Source: Platerodrilus igneus (lineage: Eukaryota; Arthropoda; Insecta; Coleoptera; Lycidae). From it: 64,000 nt of DNA. The position numbers and the translations under genes are program-made. The DNA lies in contig JARFIW010001178.1 in assembly GCA_036346225.1 (NCBI GenBank), forward strand, positions 1,306,917-1,370,916. The letters run 5' to 3'. Under the pieces are notes generated by a model. It saw nothing but the letters and a program-made list of their open reading frames with translations, was not told the origin of the DNA and did not search any database. Shown one piece after another: positions 44,930-55,325 of the stretch (positions are counted from its first letter, which is position 1; every line of letters starts with the position of its first letter).

Positions 44930-47900
44930 CTAATGGACGACGGAAAGATCAGAATTGGCCAAATAAATGCCGGCACTGTGCAACTGTAATGAAAGAGCTT
45001 AGACAACTAGCTGAAACCTTACGATTACATGCACTTTTTATACAGGAACCTTATCTAGTGCATGGGAAGATTCCAAACATGCTAGTCAGGGCAAAACAAA
45101 TACATATAAAGATAGAAACCCACAAACGGCAGTGGTCATTTTTGATCCCACATTGACAATCACGACAATCCAACGATACAGCGGAGAATACTGCACATGA
45201 CTGGAGGTCTCAAACGATCGGATTGGAAAGTGGATCTTGGTAACAAGTTCTAGTTCCAGTACAGACTGGATCCCCAACCGTACATAAACAATATACGCAA
45301 CATATTACACACTTACAATAACAAACGAATAGTTATTATGGCAGACGTAAATGGAAAATCCCCGATGTGCACAGTTGCCTCACGGACGAACGCGGAGAAC
45401 AAGTCGAAAACTTGATTAACGAACTACAACTCGGAAGTAATCAACCTTCCTAATAACCCATCCACGTACAACACCCATGCAGGAAAAGGAACAGGAACAG
45501 GAACTGACAAATGGGCTGGCGTACAACTACATACAAGACTGGCAGGTATTAGAACACCAAACCGTTAGTGACCACAACCTAATCGCGTTCAACATTGAAA
45601 TGACAATCAGGCCATCTGACACACCACAAAGCTTCACTAATGTACAACGATACAAAATACGAAATGCAAATTGGAACAAACTGAGGGACACATTTGTACC
45701 CCCACAAGACATAAGATCAGATGAAAACGTTCACGAGTATACAAAACTACTCACCAACCCAATTAGACGCACAATGGAGCAAGTGCTCCCAAAACAACGG
45801 AAAACACGACACACAAAGACAATTCAATGGACAAGACGATTAGGAAACACAGCGAGCGAGAAAAAGATACCAAAACTCCCTAACACCGGCCGAGAGAGCA
45901 TACCACCTAACAAATTATCGACAATTAAAAGACATATACCAAAAAGAACTGATTGACATGAAGAGGAGGTCATGGGAATTATTCGTGGAAAGACACTTAC
46001 AAACTGACGCCTGGGGAATACACTATAAAATCACTCAGGGTAAAAATCAAACCACCGATGACTTATTCAACTTTAATCAAACAAGACGGTACATACACAA
46101 AAGACTGCGGTGAAACTGCGACACTGCTATTACAAACACTTTTTTCCTGATGACAACGTTCAAGACGACACTAACGAACAACGACTCAGACGACAAGGAG
46201 TAATCAACAGAAACCACGTAGGAAACCGAACATGGAACAAACAAGACAACTTAGATCCTTTCACAGAAGACGAAGTGAGATACGCACTATGCCAATCGAA
46301 GAGCAGGAAAGCACCCGGACCGGACGGAATTCTTGCGGAGATTGGCATAGCTCTACAAGATAAGTTAACACCGACGCTAACAGCACTGTACAATGAGTGC
46401 ATACGACAAGCTGTTTTTTCGAACATCTGGAAACAGGCGAATGTCGTGATTATCCCTAAAGGGAAAGGTAAAGACCCCAAACAACCGGGCTCTTACTGAC
46501 CCATATGCCTTTTGAACACGCTAGAAAAAACGTATGAAAAACTATTATGTAAACGAATGCAGGACCACAGACAAATCACAGGAGTATATCCAAGACAATA
46601 CGGCTTTACAAAAAACAAATCGACCGAGGACGGCATAAACCAAGCAATACAAACTATCAAGCAATCGCACAAAAAATACGTCCTATTAATATTAGTGGAG
46701 ATAGAAGGCGCATTTAATAACCTTTGATAGCCTTCACTTTTTACAAGACTTACGACCATAAACTCTGTCCATCACAACTAAAGCACTCTTTCAGGAGCTA
46801 CTACAGCTACTACAAGGCACGGACAGCATTACCAAACATATAAATAAAGGTTGCCCGCAGGGGTCCATATGCAGGCCCCTATTTTGGAATATTGTAATGG
46901 ATGAACTCCTGGAAAAGCTGGACACCGTTGACGAAGTGTTGTCGACGATTGCATACGCCGACGACATCTTGCTGGTGGTTGAAGGCAATTCCAGAAGGGA
47001 AATCGAACGTAAAGCTAACATCGCCCTTACACATACACAAAGTTGGTGCAAAACCAACAAAATGACCATAACACCACAAAAAACTATATACTTTGTGATG
47101 AAGGGAACCCTGGCAAGGGACCCCACCATCAAACTAGACGGTGTAAATATAATTAGAACACAAAAACACAAAATATCTGGGCTTAACATTAGACGAAAAA
47201 CAGAATTACTGTGCACATATAAACACCGTCTGAGCAAGTGCAACTTCTGCAATGCAAAACATTGCAACGCTGGCCCAAAGGACTTATAAGATACCACTTA
47301 ATTGCGTAAGGCTATATCTCAACAGTGTGCTCGGTGCTATGGTATCATACGCCGCAAGCGCGTGGGGACATCGCCTTAACACAATCAAACCTAGACAAAA
47401 AATTAACAGTACACAACGAAGTGTTTTACTGCGACTGACGGGGGCTTGTGGGACTACCGCACATGATGCACTTCATGTACTGGTGGGAACTATGCTCTTG
47501 GACCTAGTAGTAAAACAGCAAACTGCAATATACAATCTTACACACAATGACAACCAACAACTACAACGCATCTTAAACACAAACCAACTGCCCACGACAA
47601 AGACGGAAATAATAAACTACATACTTGCAGAATGGCAGACAAGATGGGATCAAAGCACAACCGGTAGAAGGGTATACGCAATGATCCCAAATATTAAAAA
47701 CCGCCTAAAAGCCAAATACTTGGTGCCCAGTCGGGGATTATTCATTGCCTAACTGGCCACGGACGCTATCCAACATACAGAGAACGCATGAACTTAGTTG
47801 ACAACAACAAAAGCACGTGCGGAGAAATAGGAACATCGGAACATATAGTATTCGAGTGTAATTACTTACAACCGTACCTCTACGCACATAGACAAACATT

Positions 47901-48012
47901 ATTAAACAAGACCCTACACCAGATGATTTGGAACGAAAACCTCTTTCCCCACTTACATGCACTCACACAAAAAACCACGACACTCATACACCAACGTTAT
48001 CTTGACGGATAA
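44930..48012 (+). pseudogene. LINE ORF2: endonuclease, reverse transcriptase, CCHC
   Basis: The endonuclease starts with KIRIGQINAG, then HALFIQEPY and, further on, RIVIMADVNGKSPMWH and SDHNLIAFNI. Reverse transcriptase begins near 46260 with QSKSRKAPGPDGI, has RQYGFTKNKST, the GCPQGS box and the catalytic AYADDILL at about 46950. The C-terminus (47800-48012) has TCGEIGTSEHIVFEC, a CCHC-like motif typical of R1-like elements, ending at a stop at 48012. There are stops and shifts near 44985, 45200, 45950, 46497 and 46725. The layout fits an R1-like element of the I superfamily rather than RTE. Confidence 0.8.
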
Positions 48013-48184
48013 AAGACACAAACAAAACTACCCGAACAGACACATAAAAGTACCACCTCTCCTTGGACCGAGGCTCTGCCCCGGAGACCGGAGACCAATC
48101 TCCTGGAATTCCAAGAGCTCTGCTCTTGACGACCAGAAGCAACAAGATCAAACCATTAACGCGACTTTGAAACGATCTAACACC

Positions 48185-48219
48185 CTAATATGTAGAATTT
48201 GCATGCTTCTACATATTAG
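48185..48219 (+). other. 13-bp stem-loop in LINE 3' UTR
   Basis: CTAATATGTAGAA and TTCTACATATTAG are perfect complements around a 9-nt loop (TTTGCATGC). A 3' hairpin can be the site recognised by the element's own reverse transcriptase. Confidence 0.8.
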
Positions 48220-48245
48220 CAACCCTGTCTCTCACAAATAATAAC

Positions 48246-48735
48246 CAACAGTAGTAGTATAATATTTTAAGTAGTAGAATAGGGAAATTCTTTTCTTTTT
48301 AACAAACGCTAAATTTTAAGAACTTACACATACCCGAGGCAAACAAACAATACAGCAAACAAATCCTTTCCTCTGAAAGAACCTAATTTTCAACGAACTT
48401 CGTTCGTTTATGAAATCGATTTGTCGTCCGTCTGTCTGTCCGTCTGTCCGTCTGAGGCCTTTCTAATGGTCAGACATCAATGTGTGATACATCAATCGAT
48501 TCAGCTCGGTGTCCTGAGCTTAAGTTTTGAAAAGTCGGGAAAATTAAAATTTCAAATAGGTCCAAAATTAATGTGCGATACATATTTGGACTCCCCTAAC
48601 ATAGCTGAGTCGAAATATGGTACCCCCCACAAAATCTGACCACGGATACACGACCCCCCCGGGGAATTAATTTTTATCAAAAATTTCAAATAGGTCCAAA
48701 ATTAATGTGCGATACATATTTAGAATCCTCTGAAA
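48246..48735. repeat. (GTCTGTCC)n and a ~134-bp direct duplication
   Basis: 48429-48456 is a run of GTCTGTC/GTCCGTC units. The 44-bp segment starting AAATTTCAAATAGGTCCAAA occurs near 48548 and again near 48683, ending GTGCGATACATATTT both times. No gene. Confidence 0.75.
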
Positions 48736-49104
48736 AAACACACACACACAAACACACATACATACATACACACACACATATATAGCTTTTAAAATATTTA
48801 TTCAATAAAATAAAATATATTAAAATGTCTCTTTTGTTGTTTATAAATTTTTGTATTTTATCTGAATACTTATAATTATTACAACATAATAATTTTAATT
48901 TCTTTAAATTGTTTTAAAGTAAGTCTACATTTGGAAGTTCGTTGCGACAATGCCTTGCATTTTCAACTTGTTTATTTATGTAATAGTATAAGTTCAAACA
49001 TGTAAAAATTATACTAATTCAATCCAACCTCCTGGGTAAACATAAACACAAATTAACATTTCAAACACACTTCACACACAAACATACACACACACACACA
49101 AACA

Positions 49105-49159
<55 letters not shown>

Positions 49160-49199
49160 CCACACCTCTTATGCGCTGTGCAAACACAGAACACCATTC
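48736..49199. repeat. (CA)n microsatellites and AT-rich spacer
   Basis: CA tracts at about 48738-48781 and 49075-49160 flank AT-rich sequence. No coding region. Confidence 0.85.
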
Positions 49200-49690
49200 A
49201 CACACTTACATTGCCTTTTCAACATCTGGATTTCCGGCTGCCGATGGTCCAGACTGATAAGGCAACATCCGTCGAGCGTTCCTCTTTGAAGATTGGGATA
49301 TCCGGCTTTCGATGGTCCTGGTTCTAAAGGGGAAACGTAACAACGTAACACGGATACCAACATCACACACATACACACAACTCTCTCTCTCTCTCACACA
49401 CACACACGCAAACACACACACACACACACACACACACCTAAACACACGCTTCCATTGCCTTTTCAACATCTGGATTTCCGGCTGCCGGTGGTCCGGACTG
49501 ACAAGACAATGTCCGTTGTGCGTTCTTCCTTGACGACTGGGATATCCGGCTGCCGATAGTCCTGGTTCTAGAGGGGGAACGTAACACGGACCAACATCAC
49601 ACACAACATACATACACACAACAATCCCCCCCACACACATACACATACATACATAACACATGATGGTTACTTTCTATGGAGAAGCCAGAT
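49200..49690. repeat. two ~245-bp tandem copies with (CA)n
   Basis: A unit beginning CATTGCCTTTTCAACATCTG at about 49209 and again at about 49454 carries GATTTCCGGCTGCCG, GGGATATCCGGCT and GTCCTGGTTCTA in both copies. Each ends in CA-rich sequence. The minus-strand frame across it (49206-49661) is translated repeat and not a gene. Confidence 0.85.
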
Positions 49691-49751
49691 CTGCTTAAAT
49701 TTCAGGTAACAGACGATTGAAACGTTGGAACAAATAAATAAATAAATAAAA
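49691..49751 (+). mobile_element. (AATA)n tail of a LINE/SINE remnant
   Basis: GGAACAAATAAATAAATAAA ends directly against the start of gypsy copy 2 gag. It looks like the 3' tail of a non-LTR insertion that may mark where the 5' part of copy 2 was lost. Confidence 0.5.
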
Positions 49752-50260
49752 TATGAGATATGGAGACTCTCGCCTGCAACATGTTTACCACGCACAAGTT
49801 AAGAACCGCTAGCAAAAGACAAATGAATGCCTGCAAGAATTCGAAGCTGACATTGCCAGATTAGTTAGATTGGCATACCCAACGGCACCAGATAGCTTCC
49901 TCAAACAACTGGCTGTTCAAACATTTGTGGATGGCGTTAAAGATGGCGAAATACAGCAAGCGTTAAGATTAGCACGGCCAAAAATGTTAGATGACGTACT
50001 GGCTCATGCGCTTGAATTTGAAGCAGCTAAGCAGGCATCACGCAGGATTAGTCACAAAGTTCGGTCTGCCCTAGAAGAACCTAGCCAATTGCAGAACAAC
50101 GTAGAAGAAATAATCAACCGTGTGTTTGAAAAGCAAAAGGCGGAAAAGTTGGAAAAACAACTACCGCGGAGATGGGGTCTGCGATGCTGGAGCTGCGGTG
50201 AAGTTGGCCATATACAGAGCCGCTGTACTCAACCAAAAAAACAACCGGTTGAGCAGCAAG
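49752..50260 (+). pseudogene. gypsy Gag fragment with CCHC zinc knuckle
   Basis: The frame reads from about 49754 through one stop (near 49810) into QEFEADIARLVRLAYPTAPD, then a capsid-like region and a basic stretch. A classic retroviral-type knuckle follows, CWSCGEVGHIQSRC (C-x2-C-x4-H-x4-C) at 50185-50226. The N-terminal half of Gag and the 5' LTR are absent. Right after the knuckle the sequence jumps, within the same frame, to the end of RNase H. Protease and reverse transcriptase are therefore deleted in this copy. Copy 1 has the opposite loss (Pol kept, Gag lost). Confidence 0.8.
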
Positions 50261-52274
50261 AATATGATTTTGACACAAAACATCGCGTAGGAACTAGCCA
50301 TCGGAATGCAGACGCTCTGTCAAGGAGACCTTGTCCGGCAGACTGCAATCATTGCTCCAAGTTGGAAGAGAAAATAAGTGTCATTCATAGAATAACGGTA
50401 ACCCATAATACTTAGCAACCCGAAAGAATTTGAGAAGACCAGGAGAATGACGCCGAATTGGGACGTATTATTGAGTGGAAAAGTAAAGGACAACGACCAG
50501 CTTGGGAAGAAATTAGTATTTCAAGTAGGAGTCTGAAGGAATACTGGGCACAGTGGGACTCCTTGGTGATTGTAAACAGAATCTTGAAACAACGCTTGGA
50601 ATGTTAAGATGGCACTGAGAGACGACTTCAAGTGATAGTGTCGAGAAACAGAGTGCCGAAAGTGTTGCAGCACTTGCACGACGGTATTTCCGCAGGGCAC
50701 TTTGGCGTGAAAAGAATTCTCGAAAGAGTGAGAAAAAGATTCTATTGGGTGAACTGCAAAGAAGATGTGAAGATGTGGTGCCGGAAATGTGAGTTGTGTG
50801 CCTCTGGAAATGGCCCGGTCACTAAACGGAAAGCCTCAATGAGACAGTATAACGTGGGGAATCCTTTTGAGAGGGTGGCCATTGATATAGCTGGTCCGTT
50901 TCCTGAATCAAAGAAAGGAAATAAATACATCTTGGCTGCAATGGATTTGTAGTGTTCTCTTGGGGTCTTTAGTAGAGGTGATTAGAAACAAAGTCGAAGA
51001 CCATTTCACATTTAATTTAATTAACGTTTTAAAGTGCAGTACAACCGTTACATCTTAGGGTTAGATTTTTAATGTTCTTATTCTATATTAGTTCTTAACT
51101 GCTAGCAATAATTATGCAATTATGCTTACTTAATAATTACAATTACACCTAGCCTAGAGTTCGTTGCACATGTACTTCCTATTGATTGTCTTACTGTACA
51201 ATTCCGCACTTTGCACTTCCTATAATAAGTCACTCACCTTTTAAAGGCATAAAACTTAATTCAATATAATAACTATAAATTATTAGGATATTCGGCTATT
51301 ACACCATCACAGATTATTTTACCAAATGGTGGAGGCGTATGCTATACCTAACCAAGAAGCTGAGACGGTTGCAGATGTGCTAGTGAGGAGTTGTTTTGTC
51401 GCTTTGGAGTTCCGTTGGAATTACACTCCGATCAAGGTCGGAACTTCGAATCAGCATTTTTTCAAAATGTCTGCAAGCATCTTGGAATCGGGAAGACTAG
51501 AACCACGCCACTTCATCTTCAATCGGATGGAATGGTTGAAAGAATGAACAGGACGTTAGGAAAGTACCTAGCCAAAGTTGTCTCTGAACGAGACTGGAAC
51601 CAATATTTACATTTGTTCCTACTGGCGCACCGATCTGCGGTACATGACAGCACAGGATACTCTCCCGATTGCGTGATGTTAGGACGTGAATTACGGCTAC
51701 CATGTGATCTCAGTTTGGATTTAAACCTGGAGAAGAGATCGCAGGTGAAGATTACGTTAGTAAGCTTCGTTAAAGATCAAATAGCATTCACGAAAATGTC
51801 CGAAAGAATATCCAAGCAGCAAGCTATCGAATGAAATCACAATATGACACGAGAGCTCAAGAAGGTGGTTATCAACCTGGAGATTTAGTGTGGTTGTACA
51901 ATCCACAAAGAAAGCGTAGATTGTCGCCAAAATTACAAAGACAACGGGAAGGCCCGTACGAAGTGTTAAAAAGAATTAATGATGTAGTGTACCGGATCAG
52001 AAGATCTCCCCGTGGTAAACCGAAAGTGGTACACTTTGACCGTTTAACATCTTATGCTGGCATCAACCAGGAAGACTCGAGTAATGAGAATGGTATTCGA
52101 AGAGATTAATCGTAAGCCAAATGTAGATTTTGAGAGTTTCATCGCGGCGTATGGTGGTTCCGCCAAGGCGAGGTTTGGCGTTGTTGTTGAAAAACAGCAA
52201 GATCTGTTTAGAGCACCAGAAGAGTATTTTCTTGCACATTGCGTAGCTCAAGATCTACAAATGTCAAGAGGGAT
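50261..52274 (+). pseudogene. gypsy Pol remainder: RNase H end, H2C2 finger, integrase
   Basis: After the junction at 50260 the reading matches copy 1 from YDFDTKHRVGTSH onward. The zinc-binding region is at 50660-50800 (HLHDGISAGHFG, CRKCELC). The integrase core has VAIDIAGPF, with the first catalytic Asp intact. Then, after a solo-LTR insertion, HSDQGRNFES (51430) and DGMVERMNRTL (51530) supply the second Asp and the Glu. 51831-52109 encodes the C-terminal GPY-type domain (REGPYEVLKRINDVVYRI). Stops and shifts near 50416, 50606, 51340 and 51800 break the frame. Confidence 0.85.
50948..51311 (+). mobile_element. solo LTR (364 bp) inside integrase, TSD GATT
   Basis: The insert starts TGTAGTGTTCTCTTGGGG and ends ACACCATCACA. 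The 4-bp duplication GATT flanks it (50944-50947 and 51312-51315). Removing it and one GATT gives the same sequence as copy 1 at this point (ATGGATTATTTTACC). TG...CA ends and a 4-bp duplication identify an LTR left by recombination. It is non-coding and AT-rich, from another LTR family. Confidence 0.92.
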
Positions 52275-54790
52275 AGCTTGTAACGTATTTTTTTATTCAG
52301 TTACACTTTGCTTATTAAGGTAATATAATATCTCAATAAAATAAAAATACAATTTATAAATTTCTGATCACTAAAAATAATTCATAAAATATATAATAGC
52401 ATATGCGCTCATTCGCTTTATAGGTCTAAGTTCTATAATAAGAATCGTCAAGTTATCATTTCGTGTCACTTTTCTATCAGCGTCTGAACAGGTAGGCTGC
52501 TATCAGCGGCATAGAAAGGTCAAAGATGGTATCCAGGCACATGGCCTGTAATACGGTCCGCAAGAAGTGATAATTGATTCAACCTTCGTGTCAGAATGTG
52601 GTTCCTAGAAGCTGTAGTGTGAAGATTTTATTTTGTGTTCTACCTTTAGCAGCTCAGTAGATTCCTGCTGGCCGAAGAAATAGAGGTCCCCCCATCATTA
52701 AAACAGTTAGTATAATTAATTAGATAAATTTTATTAATGTTTTCCTCATAGTGCAATATTGTAAATATCGTATATATCGTCAATATCGTGAATATTGACC
52801 GTTCCATAAACACTGCTGAAATGAAAATTTAGTTTGAGATTTAAAATACAAGAAAATTATAGGACGTACTTAATGAAGAATTGGTTTGGTTAAATAATGT
52901 TTTGTTCCGAAGAACTTTTATAATTCCAGCGTTAAATTCATTCGTAATGAATTGTTTCCTGTTTGTGCATCGCAGATGTTTATGGAATATTCCACATCTG
53001 ATGTCATAAGTTCAATTTTTTTTGGTCGCACTGTACTTCGACGCGTGAGTGATATTTAATCTTTAATCCCAGTTATAATTATTTAAATGTTTTACGAAAG
53101 GTAGAAAGTTGAAGCTTAACCTTGATTTAGTTAACTTATAAATTATTTAGAAAAAGAAAGATTCTGTAATAAACTTGTAACCTTGCAAAATTTTAAAGAT
53201 GGCTATGCAGTTTGCTTATCGTAATTATTTCACAAGCAGATAGCGTTAACTACACTGAAAAAGTTGTTATTGACATATGATGTCAAAAATATCTAGCTAT
53301 CCAATTTAAATATCACATGTTATTTTACGTTATTCTAAAAATATCTTTAGTAATTTTGAGGTCATGTAATTTGATTCTTAAACAACGTGATGAATTTTTT
53401 ATAGATATTAAATAAAACTAACTCTATGTTAAAAGATGCAATTTTATAAGACGTTAAATAATCAAATTTAATTGTGAAGTCGACGTAGTACTACAGATGG
53501 CTAAAAATTTAAAATATGCATTATGAATTATTAAGAGAGCTCAAGCTTTATAGTAAATTTATTCAGAAATATTCAATTTAGAGATCTTTGTTTTTTTTTT
53601 GAAGACAGAACCATACTAATTTTCTGTTCTATAAACATTTCAGTTGAAAAAGATTATGTTAAAACAAACCAAGTGAATTTAATTGACTAGAATCCATTTT
53701 TGCATAATTCTTTTATTATTAAAAATTCAAGTAAAATTTATAGGTCATTCATGAGCAAACATTGTGTCTAATGATAACAAATACCCTGGGTGTATACATT
53801 CCTAGAACTCAAAATAAGTTATAATATTTTTGGTGAATTTTTTTAAGGACATAAACGGTGTCCATGTTGTGTATTTATTTGTTCACAAGTTAAATCGAGA
53901 CATCTGTAAGACATCTGGTAATTGAGATTTTGGTAAGTGCTTTGCAAGCGTGATATACAGGTTTTGTGGCTATATAAGCGGTGTAGATTTAAGGTTTCCG
54001 CATTCCCCTAATACAAGTACAGGTATTTTTTGTATGTTGTTGTATTGAAAAATACGGTGGCACTCATTATCTACATTTTTGGTCAACAGACATCCCATGA
54101 CCCAAGCTCATGATCTACCCAGAGCTAACACTCTACTAGCCGTTTATCTCTAAAGAGTTTTTCTTTTCCTCAAGCAGTTTCCATCCAACTTTACCTTGGG
54201 CTTCCATCATCAATAAGAAATTCTCGACCTTGTGATGTCAGGTAAGGGTTTATGATATTATGGTGATCCAATTTGCTATCTGATAGTCACGAGGGAAAAT
54301 ATAAATCATTTCAAGCTATTGTTTTCAAGAAAAAGTTTGGCTGTGTAGATGAATTAGTACAACAGCAGCCAACTGTAGGAAAAGCTTTGGTTCTTCAGGA
54401 TAGAAATCGTTATGTTTACTATCTGATAACCAAAAATTCTTCATGGCAGAGACCTAGTTATGGACATTTTTGGGAGGCTTTGCTGAATCTTAAGGCTCAG
54501 ATGATGGAAAATGGAGTAACGAAACTAGCGGTTCCCAAGCTAGGCTGTGGACTGGATCGCTTAAATTGGAGAATAATCCGAAATATACTAAGTGATTTTC
54601 CAGGGAACCAACGTCCAGGTCCTTGTTTGTTGCTATCGATCGGTTGCCTATCAAGACCAAGAAAAGAGTGTTGACTGTTATTTCCAACTACGTGGTGGAT
54701 GCACCAGAGGAGATAGCTACCGATACGGTCATCAGTCATCGAATTGGCGTTAAAATGTATTTACAGTTACGAAACGTAACGGTTTTAAAG
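52063..54790 (+). pseudogene. macro domain plus CCCH finger of copy 2, split by a 2-kb insertion
   Basis: The first part (about 52180-52278) has VVEKQQDLFRAPEEYFLAHC and MSRGIA. The domain resumes at 54314 with FKKKFGCVDELVQQQ, the catalytic Lys in YYLITK and the catalytic Asp in GCGLDR, then a one-base loss near 54593. The rest of the domain and the CCCH region continue in the frame that starts before 54623, where the third Cys of the finger has become Tyr (GDSYRYGH). The segment before the macro domain (DFESFIAAYGGSAKARFG) is nearly identical to copy 1. In the core about 10 of 74 residues differ, nearly all by conservative changes. Confidence 0.85.
52279..54313 (+). mobile_element. ~2.0-kb LTR-type insertion inside the macro domain, TSD AGCT
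   Basis: The insertion starts TGTAACGTATTTTTTTATTC and ends AAATATAAATCATTTCA. AGCT is duplicated at 52275-52278 and 54314-54317. The TG...CA ends and 4-bp duplication fit an LTR or a short non-autonomous LTR element. I see no repeated ends inside, so a single long solo LTR is the simplest reading. It contains no recognisable gene. Confidence 0.75.
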
Positions 54791-54799
54791 AAGGGGCAG

Positions 54800-55325
54800 T
54801 GTTACGAGGCTACTATTAGGCAACCCGTCAAACACACAAGCGCCGTAAGCAATGTATATACTACAGAGGTTTCGAACCTTCTAGCATATACCGGAGTATG
54901 AATCATCAATTTAATTCAGGATATTTATAAGACCGCTGATGAAGTACAGAGTTAGTCTATATCTAAATGTCGAATATAAATTATATCGTGTAAAGTTAAT
55001 TAGTTACGCTTTTGGAAGTCCAAGAGTAAATATAAATTTGTGTTATGTGAACGTATATATTATACCGACAGCTGTACATAAATAGACAAAAGTGTAATAA
55101 ATAAATAAATAGTAGTGTTTAGTGTTGTTAATAGACCTATGGTTAAGGAATTTAGTTTAAGAAAATGCTAGTGCTTGTAAATAGCATTAGTGTGATAGTT
55201 CTTCATTGTTAATTGGACTAAAAACATTTATAAATAAGGCATATATTGTGTTAATTGGACTTATGAATAGTGAGTAATAAAGACTTCTATTACTACTTGT
55301 TTTAAATTAGTGAAACGGTGAAACA
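54800..55325 (+). repeat. 3' LTR of gypsy copy 2
   Basis: Starts TGTTACGAGGCTACTATTAGG right after the polypurine tract AAAGAAGGGGCAG (54787-54799) and ends near GAAACGGTGAAACA. It aligns with the LTR of copy 1 throughout, with a divergence of perhaps 20% by eye. Confidence 0.85.

Larger units (their letters stand above)
43862..48245 (+). mobile_element. R1/I-superfamily non-LTR retrotransposon, near full length, decayed
   Basis: ORF1, with zinc-binding Cys/His motifs, is followed by ORF2 with endonuclease, reverse transcriptase and a C-terminal CCHC motif. Codon usage is A-rich on the plus strand, unlike its neighbours. The 3' UTR contains a perfect 13-bp stem-loop at 48185-48219. The exact ends and target duplication are not clear. 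It lies between the two divergent gypsy copies. Confidence 0.8.
49752..55325 (+). mobile_element. Ty3/gypsy retrotransposon copy 2, macro-domain family, with deletions and nested LTRs
   Basis: The order is partial gag with CCHC, an internal deletion that joins gag to the end of RNase H (50260), integrase, macro domain, polypurine tract and 3' LTR. There is no 5' LTR. Two insertions with perfect 4-bp target duplications lie inside it: 50948-51311 (GATT) and 52279-54313 (AGCT). It mirrors copy 1 on the opposite strand, so the two lie head-to-head. Confidence 0.9.

Noticed and set aside
49206..49661. 151-codon minus-strand frame rich in Cys and Val
   Set aside because: Produced by (CA)n tracts and the duplicated 245-bp unit.
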